Made by a program: the position numbers and the translations under genes
The notes under the pieces: model-generated
Told to the model about the DNA's origin: nothing
Database searches by the model: none
What the model saw: only the letters and a program-made list of their open reading frames with translations
Shown: positions 1 to 5,466 of the stretch, in pieces
Numbering within the stretch: position 1 is the stretch's first letter
How the letters are laid out: each line of letters starts with the position of its first letter
Assembly (NCBI GenBank): GCA_030591195.1
Contig: JAUVBO010000287.1
Span: 1-5,466, forward strand
Reading direction: 5' to 3'
DNA length: 5,466 bases
From: Pseudomonadota bacterium
GTDB lineage: Bacteria > Myxococcota > Polyangia > GCA-2747355 > JACKDQ01

Positions 1-82
1 CCGACGAGTGAATGTCCGCCCCGGGGCAACGTCGATCGTGAGGTAGGGCGGCACGAGCGGCACGTGGCCGCTGCCAGCGGTC
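1..82. other. Window edge, no supportable gene
   Basis: Two short open stretches run off the left edge. On the + strand, positions 2-46 read through to a TAG at 44-46 and could be the last 14 codons of an upstream gene (ending VRPGATSIVR). On the - strand, a frame passing GTG at 63-61 reads VPLVPPYLTIDVAPG and could be the start of a divergent gene; its third positions are slightly more GC-rich than those of the + strand reading. Neither has a convincing ribosome site or enough length to decide, so I do not call either as a gene. Confidence 0.3.
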
Positions 83-85
83 GTG

Positions 86-130
86 ATAGTATTGTTCAAT
101 CGGTATTGGATTGCTGTTTTTGGTTGCAGT
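86..130 (+). promoter_or_regulatory. AT-rich island, possible promoter of the DUF362 pair
   Basis: This is the most AT-rich stretch in the window and lies just upstream of the preferred start of the first DUF362 gene. It includes TTGTTC at 92-97 and a T-run at 116-121. No clean -35/-10 pair with 16-18 base spacing can be read, and the two TTGC motifs do not have the GG-N10-GC spacing needed for a sigma-54 site. The call rests on composition and position only. The abrupt change in codon use across it also argues against translation starting at GTG 83. Confidence 0.3.
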
Positions 131-133
131 GAG

Positions 134-140
134 AGGTGGA
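134..140 (+). promoter_or_regulatory. Ribosome binding site deciding the GTG 149 start
   Basis: AGGTGGA lies 8 bases before GTG 149, a good Shine-Dalgarno match at normal spacing. The upstream alternative start, GTG 83, has no purine-rich motif before it (ctgccagcggtc). This is the main reason for shortening the open frame by 22 codons. Confidence 0.6.
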
Positions 141-148
141 CCCCCATC

Positions 149-1261
149 GTGCCCCGCCGAGCGAGTCGCGCGCTAACAGCGCGTAAACCGGAGAGAAAGG
201 GAGTCCCCCGGCGCGAGTTCCTCGTGTCCGGCGGCGCTGCGCTACTCGCCGCCAGCTGCCTACCCGACGTGGACGGTGCATGGCAGGACCAGAGCTCGGG
301 GCTCTGCGCGGTGCCTGCCGCGAACGTCGAGACCCTCGCCCCGGCCGACGCGGGACGGGTGCTCGAGCTGGAGGATCCCAACCTGCTCGCCGGCCTGAGG
401 GTCAACCCAAGCGCGGCAGCCCCGGCGCTGAAGAAGTTGCTGCTCGGGCTGACCAAGCAGACCGACCTCGATGGCGCCTGGCGAGCACTGCTTCCCGGCT
501 ACCAGGCCGGACAGATCATCGGCATCAAGGTCAACGTGCTCAACGACCGGGTGCCGACCCACCCCGAGCTAGTCCGCGGGCTGGTCGAGCTGCTAGTCGA
601 GGGACTCAAGCTGCCGGCCGATGACCTGCTCGTCTGGGACCGGCGCCTCGACGAGCTCGACGACGCCCGGGTGACCACCGAGACCGTCGGCTGTCCGGTG
701 GAGGGCACCTTGGAGGCGCCACGGGAGGTCGGTGCCGGACGCGGCTCCGAGCTCGGGACGGTCTGCATCGGCGGCCGCAAGACCCACTTGACCAACATCC
801 TCACCCGCCGGATCGATCACCTGATCAACTTCGCGGTGATGAAGAACCACCGGGCGAGCGGCTTCACCGGCTGCCTGAAGAACAACTACGGCCTGATCGA
901 CAACCCGGGCGACTACCACGACGAAAAGCGCGGCGAGGAGGTGATCGAGCGCCGCTTCGAGCGCGCGATCCCCGAGATCAACGCGCTTCCCGAGGTGGTC
1001 GGCAAGAGCCGCCTCTGGCTGCTCGACGCCACCATCGGTGTCTGCAAGGGCGACACTAGCGACCCGCCCGACTGCTTCCCCAAGCGCTTGCTGGCGAGCC
1101 TCGACCCGGTGGCCCTCGACGCCCGGGGACGCGAGATCCGCGACGAGCAGCGGGGCAGCAAGCTCGGGCCATCGCCCGAGACGATCAGTCAGGGCTGGCT
1201 CGACCAGTGCGAGAAGGTCGCGCTCGGCTCGACGGCGATCAGGCCGGAGCTCCTGACCTGA
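149..1261 (+). CDS. Tat-exported DUF362 family protein, cysteine-rich member
   Basis: Protein of 370 residues from GTG 149; the frame is open back to GTG 83 (392 residues), but those codons are AT-rich and lack a ribosome site. The N-terminus is a Tat signal: a long basic n-region, PRREFL at residues 20-25, then a hydrophobic GGAALLAAS run. Cys37 follows it (LLAASC), so a lipoprotein form is possible, though the lipobox is imperfect. DUF362 (PF04015) features seen are GIKVNV at 125-130, a KNH at 232-234 before CLKNNYG at 242-248, LLDATIG at 291-297 and the C-terminal SLDPVALDA at 317-325. There is no ferredoxin CxxCxxCxxxC cluster of the kind fused to some DUF362 proteins. The mature region nevertheless holds eight further scattered cysteines, against one in the neighbouring paralogue. 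DUF362 has no reaction that I can assign. The Tat route suggests export in folded form, perhaps with a cofactor (inference). It is probably co-transcribed with the DUF362 gene 57 bases downstream. Family call firm; exact start less so. Confidence 0.85.
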   Translation: MPRRASRALTARKPERKGVPRREFLVSGGAALLAASCLPDVDGAWQDQSSGLCAVPAANVETLAPADAGRVLELEDPNLLAGLRVNPSAAAPALKKLLLGLTKQTDLDGAWRALLPGYQAGQIIGIKVNVLNDRVPTHPELVRGLVELLVEGLKLPADDLLVWDRRLDELDDARVTTETVGCPVEGTLEAPREVGAGRGSELGTVCIGGRKTHLTNILTRRIDHLINFAVMKNHRASGFTGCLKNNYGLIDNPGDYHDEKRGEEVIERRFERAIPEINALPEVVGKSRLWLLDATIGVCKGDTSDPPDCFPKRLLASLDPVALDARGREIRDEQRGSKLGPSPETISQGWLDQCEKVALGSTAIRPELLT

Positions 1262-1301
1262 TCCGCCTCAACCACTTGAACCGTTAGCTGAGATCCCCAC
1301 C

Positions 1302-1310
1302 GAAGAGGAG
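1302..1310 (+). promoter_or_regulatory. Strong ribosome binding site of second DUF362 gene
   Basis: GAAGAGGAG ends 8 bases before ATG 1319, the best Shine-Dalgarno sequence in the window. It fixes the start and suggests that the second gene is translated at least as efficiently as the first. Confidence 0.75.
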
Positions 1311-1318
1311 AAACCCCA

Positions 1319-2251
1319 ATGTCCGAGATCAAGCGCCGCGAGTTCCTCGAGCAGCTCGGCCGGGCCGGCGTCCTCAGCGGCGCCGCAGCCCTCGGCCTCG
1401 GCGGGTTCGAGCTCGCCGCCCTCGCGGCGAAGAAGCCGCGGGTGGTCGTGGTCCGGGGCAGCGACCCGGTGAGGATGCTCAAGTCGGCGATGCGGGTCTT
1501 CCGCTCGCTCGAGCAGCAGATCAAGGGCAAGACGGTGGTGCTCAAGCCAAACATGTCGTTCAAGAACCCGGCAGCCTGGGGCAACAACACCAGCCCCGAG
1601 GTCGCCGCTGCGGTGGCCCAGATGTGCGTCGACTGGGGCGCCGCCAAGATCACCGCCGTCGATCACACGCTCTCGCGAGGCAGCCGCTCGGTGAAGGCCA
1701 GCGGCGTCGGACCCGCCCTCAGCAAGATCAAGGGCGTCGAGGTCCTCGCCGCCGACAAGAAGTCGCTCTACCTGCCCAAGACGGTCAAGCAGGGCAAGCA
1801 ACTCAAGCGCACCGACATCCCCAGGGTCGTCGCCGCCGCCGACGTGTTGATCAACATCCCGGTGGCCAAGCAGCACGAGGCGACCAAGGTCAGCTTCGGG
1901 CTGAAGAACCTGATGGGCCTGATCTGGGACCGCCGGCACTTCCACCAGATGATCAGCCTGCACCAGGGCATCGCCGACCTGGCGACGCTGCTCCGTCCTC
2001 AGTTGACGGTGATCGACGCCACCCGCTCGCTGGTCACCAACGGCCCCCAGGGCCCGGGCCAGGTGCAGAAGCTCCACGCGCTGGTGGTCAGCACCGACCC
2101 GGTGGCCGCAGACGCCGTAGCCCTCGGCCTGACCCAGTGGAAGCGCCAGCGCCTCGCCCCCAAGGACGTCGAGCACATCGCGGCCGCCGCCAAGCTCGGC
2201 GTCGGCATCGCCGACCTATCGAAGATCAAGATCATCAAGAAGCGCGTCTGA
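1319..2251 (+). CDS. Tat-exported DUF362 family protein, compact member
   Basis: Complete protein of 310 residues, starting at an ATG with a strong ribosome site. The Tat signal is textbook: KRREFL at residues 5-10, a hydrophobic Ala/Gly/Leu segment at about 16-36, and likely cleavage near ALAA (34-37) before two lysines. DUF362 (PF04015) signatures seen in order are VVLKPNM at 73-79, DVLINIPVAKQH at 175-186, TKVSFGLKNLMGL at 189-201 and STDPVAADAVAL at 258-269. The same landmarks occur in the upstream gene (GIKVNV, HLINFAVMKNH, CLKNNYG, SLDPVALDA), so the two are paralogues, but they differ in length and in much of the sequence between landmarks. It has a single cysteine and no iron-sulfur motif. 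The mature protein is rich in lysine and arginine. Expected location is the periplasm or the outer face of the inner membrane. Catalytic role unknown; likely one operon with the preceding gene. Confidence 0.9.
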   Translation: MSEIKRREFLEQLGRAGVLSGAAALGLGGFELAALAAKKPRVVVVRGSDPVRMLKSAMRVFRSLEQQIKGKTVVLKPNMSFKNPAAWGNNTSPEVAAAVAQMCVDWGAAKITAVDHTLSRGSRSVKASGVGPALSKIKGVEVLAADKKSLYLPKTVKQGKQLKRTDIPRVVAAADVLINIPVAKQHEATKVSFGLKNLMGLIWDRRHFHQMISLHQGIADLATLLRPQLTVIDATRSLVTNGPQGPGQVQKLHALVVSTDPVAADAVALGLTQWKRQRLAPKDVEHIAAAAKLGVGIADLSKIKIIKKRV

Positions 2252-2280
2252 CCTGCCCTCGCCTCTGCCCCGTCCCGCGA

Positions 2281-2296
2281 CCGCCACGCCGGGCGG
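2281..2296. other. Short GC hairpin after the DUF362 genes
   Basis: CCGCC at 2281-2285 pairs with GGCGG at 2292-2296 across a 6-base loop. It sits 30 bases past the stop of the second DUF362 gene, where a terminator could be, but no T-run follows and a 5-bp stem is expected by chance in DNA this GC-rich. It is recorded as structure and not called a terminator. Confidence 0.2.
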
Positions 2297-2301
2297 CTCG
2301 C

Positions 2302-2316
2302 TGCGAAATGTTCGCA
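2302..2316. promoter_or_regulatory. Perfect palindrome TGCGAA-ATG-TTCGCA, candidate operator
   Basis: Two 6-base arms match exactly across a 3-base spacer in the 95-base gap between the DUF362 pair and the giant propeller gene, 31 bases before that gene's GTG. Size and symmetry suit a dimeric repressor site, and the centre is less GC-rich than its surroundings. No known regulator site is recognised: the spacing does not fit Gram-positive or alphaproteobacterial LexA boxes. It could also act as a small RNA hairpin in the leader. Confidence 0.35.
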
Positions 2317-2346
2317 TCTTCGCCGTCGTGATGGGAAAATCGGCCC

Positions 2347-5300
2347 GTGCCCAGCCATTGCTCCTACCGTGTCCAGGCGAGTCTGTTCGCCATCTCGCTC
2401 TTCGTCTCATCGCCGGCCGAGGCTCGCCGCTATCCGATCAGCGAGAGCGACGCCAGCGGCACCTGGATCGGTACCCGCGACCGCGGCCTGCTCCACGGAC
2501 AGGGCGAGCTGTGGAAGGCCTACCAGGCGAAGAACGGCCTGCCGAGCGACCGAGTCAACGACATCGAGCTCTCGTCCCGCGACGTCTGGGTCGCCACCCC
2601 GCGCGGGCTGGCGCGGCTCGACAAGGGCTCGCGCCGCTGGGAGACCTTCGGCCCGCCCGACCTGCCGTCGCGCGAGGTGACCTCGGTCTCGATCGACGCC
2701 TCCGACCCCGACCGGGTCTGGGTCGGGACCCTCGGCGGGCTGGCGCGCTACAACGTCCGCACCAACCAGTGGCAGCGCTTCGGCCCCAAGAGCGGCCTGC
2801 CGAGCCCGCGGGTCAACGACGTGCACTTCCGCGGCCGCACCGTCTGGGTCGCGACCGACGCGGGCCTCGCCGCCTACGACGTGCGGATGCGGACCTTCCG
2901 CCGCTACACCAGCGCCGACGGGCTCGCCGGCGACCGGGTGCTCGAGATCGAGGAGCGAGGGGCGAACCTCTGGCTGACCTGCAGCGCCGGCCTGGCGCGA
3001 ATGAGCCTCCAGCGACGGACCTTCGTCACCCTCGGCAAGAGCCAGGGCCTGCCGGGCACCCGGGTGCTGTCCGCCGCGCCGCTGTCGAACCTGATCTACA
3101 TCGTCACCGACAAGGGACTGATCACCTACGACGTCGCGACCGACAGCCTCGCGCCGTTCCTCCACCACCAGGGCCTGCCGAGCAAGAAGGTCCGGTCGGT
3201 GGCCGCCGCCGGCGGCTTCCTCTGGTTCGCCACCGACAAGGGCCTGGCCCGCTTCGAGCCGACGAAGAAGGCCTGGGAGTACTACCGGGTCGAGGACGGC
3301 CTGAGCAGCGACGCCCTCGCCCTGCTGGCCACGGCCGGCAACGTCCTGCTCGTCTTCGCCGACAGCGGCGAGCTCGACAGCTACGACTTCAAGAAGGACG
3401 AGTGGGTCGAGCGCAGCGAGCTGATCGCTCGCAGCGGCAGCGGTGCCGTCGGCCCGGCGGACAGCGCCAGCCAGCCCTCGGCGAGCCAGCCGGTCGGCGC
3501 GGGCAACGGCGACCCCGTGCCGAAGAAGCTATCCCTGTCGGTCAGCGCCGAGCTCGACACCGAGCTGAAGCAGGATCTGAGCTGGGCCGAGGGTAGCCCG
3601 TTCGAACGCGAGGGCTACTGGCTGGTCAACACCCTGCGCCTCGGGGCCGGTGCGCGCCTGCCGAGCGGGCGCAAGCTCGACCTGTCGGCCAAGCTCGACT
3701 GGGGCGACATCGCCCCGGTGTTCGACGGCGAGAGCGCCACGCTCTCCTCGTTTCAGCAGTACGACATCGACCTGCGCTACCTCGGCAGACCGACCGACCT
3801 GCTGCAGGAAGTGCGCCTCGGCGACGAGCTGCGGCTCGAGCCGGCCTTCGACGGCGGGCGGCTCACCGAGCGCACCGAGATCGAGGGCGGCAGGCTGGTG
3901 CTCGCCGCTGGACCGAAGCGCGCCGAGGGTCGACTGGCTACCCTGCGGGCCGCGGCCGGCCTGCGCCGCGGCACGCCGGCCCGCGCGGTCTTCTCCCGAC
4001 CCGACGTCGCCTCGCTGCAGATCAAGCGCTTCAAGCTGTTCAAGCGCGACCGCGACGGCGCGGCGCAGCCGGTGCGCCAGGTCATCCCCAGCTCGCTCCG
4101 CGCGTTGCTCGACGGCCGCGAGCTCGAGCGCAACGTCGACTACTTCGTCGACCACGACAACGGGATGCTCTGGTTCAAGAACACCGACCTGATCCACGCT
4201 ATGCGGGTGCTCGAGGTGGAGTACGAGTACCTGCAGATCCCGCGCAAGAACGTCGGCGCGGTCTCGGTGGCCGACCTGCTGCCGAAGGACGGTGACATCG
4301 GCCAGCTGAAGCGCTCCGGTCGGTCGCGCTGGGCGCGGGACGAGCAAGGTCTGTTCGACGAGATCGACGGCGGGGCGGACCAGTACATCAACCGCGGCTG
4401 GGTCAAGACCGTCTCCCAGGACTTCGACTGGACCAGCGCCGGGATCATCCTGCGGATCCATGACATGGGCGACGACAAGAGCGCCCAGTCGATCTTCCTC
4501 GCCCGCAAGCTACCCGAGGCCAAGGAGGTACCGGGCCTCCCGGGGGTCTTCATCGAGCGCCAGACGGCAAGCATCGCGATCAAGCTGGTCAGCGGCGCGT
4601 TCTTCATCGAGGCCTCGATCGATCAGGGGTCGATGGAGCAGGAGATCCTCGCCATCGCTGGCTGGCTGGTGAGCAAGCTCGCGGTCTCCGGCGCGACCTC
4701 GGCCGACGACCTGCGCGACCTGACGACCGCCGCCAGCTTCGACCTGCAGCTGACCGACCACACCCGCCTCGGCGTCAGCTACCTCGGCCTGATGAGCATC
4801 AACGATCAGCAGATCCGGCGCGAGCGCGGCGTCCTGCGCGCGGCCCAGGATCTGGTGGCTCTCAACGCCCTGCACCGCCAGCGCTTCGGCGACGACTACA
4901 CCCTCGACGCGCGACTCCAGGCCGCCGCCACGTCGAGCGCCATCGAGGGCAGCGACGACCGGATGCGGGGCGGGGCGTTCCTCGGGCGCTTCGCGCTCAC
5001 CAGCCCGAAGCTGACCCTGCGCGCCAACGCCCGCAAGTACACCGACCGCTTCGCCGGCATCGGCATCGCCCGGCAGACCGAGTTCTGCCGCACCCTCGAC
5101 GGCAGCTGCCGCCGCCCGGGCGACAGCCGGCTCGACTATCAGCTCGGCGCCGACGCGACCCTGCGCGCGGCCCAGTGGCTGCCCCTGTCGCTCTGGTGGC
5201 AGCGCCAGTCGAGCGCCCTCGGCGAGGCCGAGTACGGCCAGGCCCCCGCCGACCGCGCCCGGGAGGGTCTGCGCGACGTGGCCAGCGCCCGGCTGGCGCT

Positions 5301-5466
5301 CGATCATCGCCAGCTGCCCAAGCTCTCGCTCGACGCCGGGCTGATCCGCCGCAGCGACCCCTTCACCGAGCGACTCCAGTGGCGTGGGGCCGGCAGCCTC
5401 GAGGCCGACCTCGGCGCCGGGCTGCTCAAGGACCTCGAGTTCAAGCGTCTCTACCTGCGCGGGCTC
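2347..5466 (+). CDS. Giant secreted propeller / DUF6599 / beta-barrel-like protein, 3' end missing
   Basis: 1040 codons are visible without a stop, and the gene runs off the right edge. GTG 2347 is the only common start codon between the in-frame TGA at 2329-2331 and a clear Sec signal peptide (hydrophobic residues 9-22, SPAEA cleavage after residue 26). Its ribosome site is weak (GGGA, 10 bases upstream). Regions in order: a partial blade with TWIGTRDRGLL at 39-49; seven Reg_prop-type blades (64-360); an S/G/A/Q/P linker (about 361-395); a beta-rich region (397-638) with DG at 589-590, DYFVD at 598-602, G606 and EVEYEY at 623-628, like a motif in SprA-type and other outer-membrane proteins; a DUF6599-like domain (about 645-780); then alternating amphipathic strands (about 795-1040) resembling an outer-membrane barrel. 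No kinase or DNA-binding part is visible, so this is not a standard hybrid two-component sensor. I infer an envelope protein with a large periplasmic or surface part; function unknown. The open reading frame is certain, the domain names less so. Confidence 0.85.
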   Translation, partial: MPSHCSYRVQASLFAISLFVSSPAEARRYPISESDASGTWIGTRDRGLLHGQGELWKAYQAKNGLPSDRVNDIELSSRDVWVATPRGLARLDKGSRRWETFGPPDLPSREVTSVSIDASDPDRVWVGTLGGLARYNVRTNQWQRFGPKSGLPSPRVNDVHFRGRTVWVATDAGLAAYDVRMRTFRRYTSADGLAGDRVLEIEERGANLWLTCSAGLARMSLQRRTFVTLGKSQGLPGTRVLSAAPLSNLIYIVTDKGLITYDVATDSLAPFLHHQGLPSKKVRSVAAAGGFLWFATDKGLARFEPTKKAWEYYRVEDGLSSDALALLATAGNVLLVFADSGELDSYDFKKDEWVERSELIARSGSGAVGPADSASQPSASQPVGAGNGDPVPKKLSLSVSAELDTELKQDLSWAEGSPFEREGYWLVNTLRLGAGARLPSGRKLDLSAKLDWGDIAPVFDGESATLSSFQQYDIDLRYLGRPTDLLQEVRLGDELRLEPAFDGGRLTERTEIEGGRLVLAAGPKRAEGRLATLRAAAGLRRGTPARAVFSRPDVASLQIKRFKLFKRDRDGAAQPVRQVIPSSLRALLDGRELERNVDYFVDHDNGMLWFKNTDLIHAMRVLEVEYEYLQIPRKNVGAVSVADLLPKDGDIGQLKRSGRSRWARDEQGLFDEIDGGADQYINRGWVKTVSQDFDWTSAGIILRIHDMGDDKSAQSIFLARKLPEAKEVPGLPGVFIERQTASIAIKLVSGAFFIEASIDQGSMEQEILAIAGWLVSKLAVSGATSADDLRDLTTAASFDLQLTDHTRLGVSYLGLMSINDQQIRRERGVLRAAQDLVALNALHRQRFGDDYTLDARLQAAATSSAIEGSDDRMRGGAFLGRFALTSPKLTLRANARKYTDRFAGIGIARQTEFCRTLDGSCRRPGDSRLDYQLGADATLRAAQWLPLSLWWQRQSSALGEAEYGQAPADRAREGLRDVASARLALDHRQLPKLSLDAGLIRRSDPFTERLQWRGAGSLEADLGAGLLKDLEFKRLYLRGL
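2536..3423 (+). repeat. Seven propeller repeats with 42-residue (126-base) period
   Basis: Units begin at residues 64, 105, 150, 192, 234, 276 and 318 of the giant protein, so spacing is 41, 45, then 42 four times. The pattern is GLPSxxV, then about 10 residues, then hWhATxxGLARaD and a W/F near the unit end. It matches the Reg_prop beta-propeller repeat (PF07494) as in two-component-regulator propellers and other sensor or secreted proteins. Units 1, 3 and 6 are the most typical. Unit 5 has IYIVTDKGL, and the last is degenerate (LLVFADSGEL). A partial unit at residues 36-63 lacks the first strand, so it may close the ring or form an incomplete eighth blade. Confidence 0.8.
3427..3534 (+). 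other. Low-complexity linker between propeller and beta-rich half
   Basis: Residues 361-396 of the giant protein are almost only Ser, Gly, Ala, Pro, Gln, Val and Asp, including a doubled SASQPSASQPV-like stretch. There are no predicted strands and no large hydrophobics, as expected of a flexible tether. It marks the boundary between the propeller module and the rest, and it is where a fusion of two ancestral genes would be expected to show. Confidence 0.6.
4279..4686 (+). other. DUF6599-like domain within the giant protein
   Basis: Residues about 645-780. The core GLFDEIDGGADQYINRGW (668-685) matches the 'LyeyInGGAelYleyGf' hallmark I associate with DUF6599. It is followed by TVSQDF, by ILRIHDMGDDKSAQSIF (701-717, the 'veiydM.s..~A.gif' strand-helix) and by IKLVSGAFFIEASI (746-759), with a closing helix ILAIAGWLVSKL. 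That order and spacing fit the family. DUF6599 has no known activity; members I recall are mostly stand-alone exported proteins or lipoproteins, so its position between two beta-rich regions is unusual. The assignment is from memory of the motif and needs a profile search. Confidence 0.65.
4729..5466 (+). other. Beta-barrel-like C-terminal region, cut by window edge
   Basis: Residues about 795-1040 show repeated 9-15 residue strands with alternating polar and hydrophobic positions, for example SFDLQLTDHTRLGVSYLGL, RGGAFLGRFALTS, KLTLRANARKYTDRF, LDYQLGADATLRAA and KLSLDAGLIRRSD, joined by charged turns. Aromatic residues often end strands. This is the look of an outer-membrane barrel, but the closing C-terminal strand lies outside the window. 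A large non-barrel beta-helix or sandwich cannot be excluded. Cysteines at residues 914 and 922 (EFCRTLDGSC) could form a loop disulfide. Confidence 0.5.

Noticed and set aside
101..127. Possible sigma-54 promoter around GGTATTGGATTGC and GGTTGCAG
   Set aside because: The GG and GC elements are not separated by the required 10 bases (9 in the closest case), and the -24 TGGCAC element is absent.
1268..2176. 302-codon open frame on the - strand opposite the second DUF362 gene
   Set aside because: It mirrors a gene with clear family motifs and a strong ribosome site. The translation is a low-complexity mix of G, A, L, D and H with no recognisable domain, typical of antisense frames in GC-rich DNA.
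2281..2296. Rho-independent terminator after the DUF362 pair
   Set aside because: The stem is only 5 bp and no T-run follows.
2302..2316. LexA/SOS box
   Set aside because: The half-sites and the 3-base spacer do not match GAAC-N4-GTTC or GTTC-N7-GTTC patterns, and no DNA-repair gene is nearby.
2328..3596. 422-codon + strand frame overlapping the start of the giant gene
   Set aside because: The product is Arg/Pro/Gly-rich with no domain. The frame beginning at GTG 2347 instead gives a signal peptide and regular propeller repeats over the same bases.
2407..5307. Long - strand frames (2407-3168, 3529-4461, 4510-5307)
   Set aside because: All lie opposite the giant gene, are compositionally biased and show no motifs. 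Their length is explained by the lack of TA-containing stops in GC-rich sequence.
2347..5466. Hybrid two-component sensor kinase suggested by the Reg_prop blades
   Set aside because: No transmembrane helix, Y_Y_Y domain, histidine kinase or receiver follows the propeller; the downstream sequence is beta-rich and DUF6599-like.
1..5466. CRISPR array, tRNA/rRNA gene, insertion sequence or prophage
   Set aside because: No regularly spaced identical repeats, RNA-gene signatures, terminal inverted repeats or transposase/integrase motifs are visible on either strand.

Overview
The window reads as chromosomal DNA from a very GC-rich, Gram-negative bacterium. Codon third positions are overwhelmingly G or C. 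Two proteins carry twin-arginine (Tat) export signals, and the third has a Sec signal peptide followed by beta-strand-rich sequence of the kind seen in outer-membrane barrels. The style (GC-rich, paired Tat-exported DUF362 proteins, a very large propeller/outer-membrane protein with an S/Q/P/A/G linker) would suit a myxobacterium or another former deltaproteobacterial lineage. That placement is an impression, because no taxonomic marker gene is present.

Layout: positions 1-148 hold no gene I can support; an AT-rich island at about 86-130 may carry the promoter. Three genes follow, all on the + strand. The first (149-1261) and second (1319-2251) are different members of the DUF362 family (PF04015), each with an RREFL Tat motif; they are 57 bases apart and look like one transcription unit. 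A 95-base gap with a perfect 6-3-6 palindrome (2302-2316) separates them from the third gene. The third starts at GTG 2347 and is still open at the window end: 1040 codons are visible, with no stop. In order it encodes a Sec signal peptide, seven near-regular 42-residue propeller blades of the Reg_prop type, a low-complexity linker, a beta-rich region with a 'DG..L....DY.VD...G...F' motif reminiscent of SprA-like outer-membrane proteins, a DUF6599-like domain, and a series of amphipathic beta strands.

How the genes may work together (inference): all three products should leave the cytoplasm. The two DUF362 proteins would go by Tat, the route used for proteins folded before export and often cofactor-bearing. 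The giant protein would go by Sec, probably to the outer membrane. A cell-envelope system of unknown function, with two folded periplasmic proteins and one large modular envelope protein, is the most economical reading. None of the domain families here has a function I can state with confidence. Long open frames on the opposite strand and in the other forward frames are by-products of the high GC content and are not annotated.
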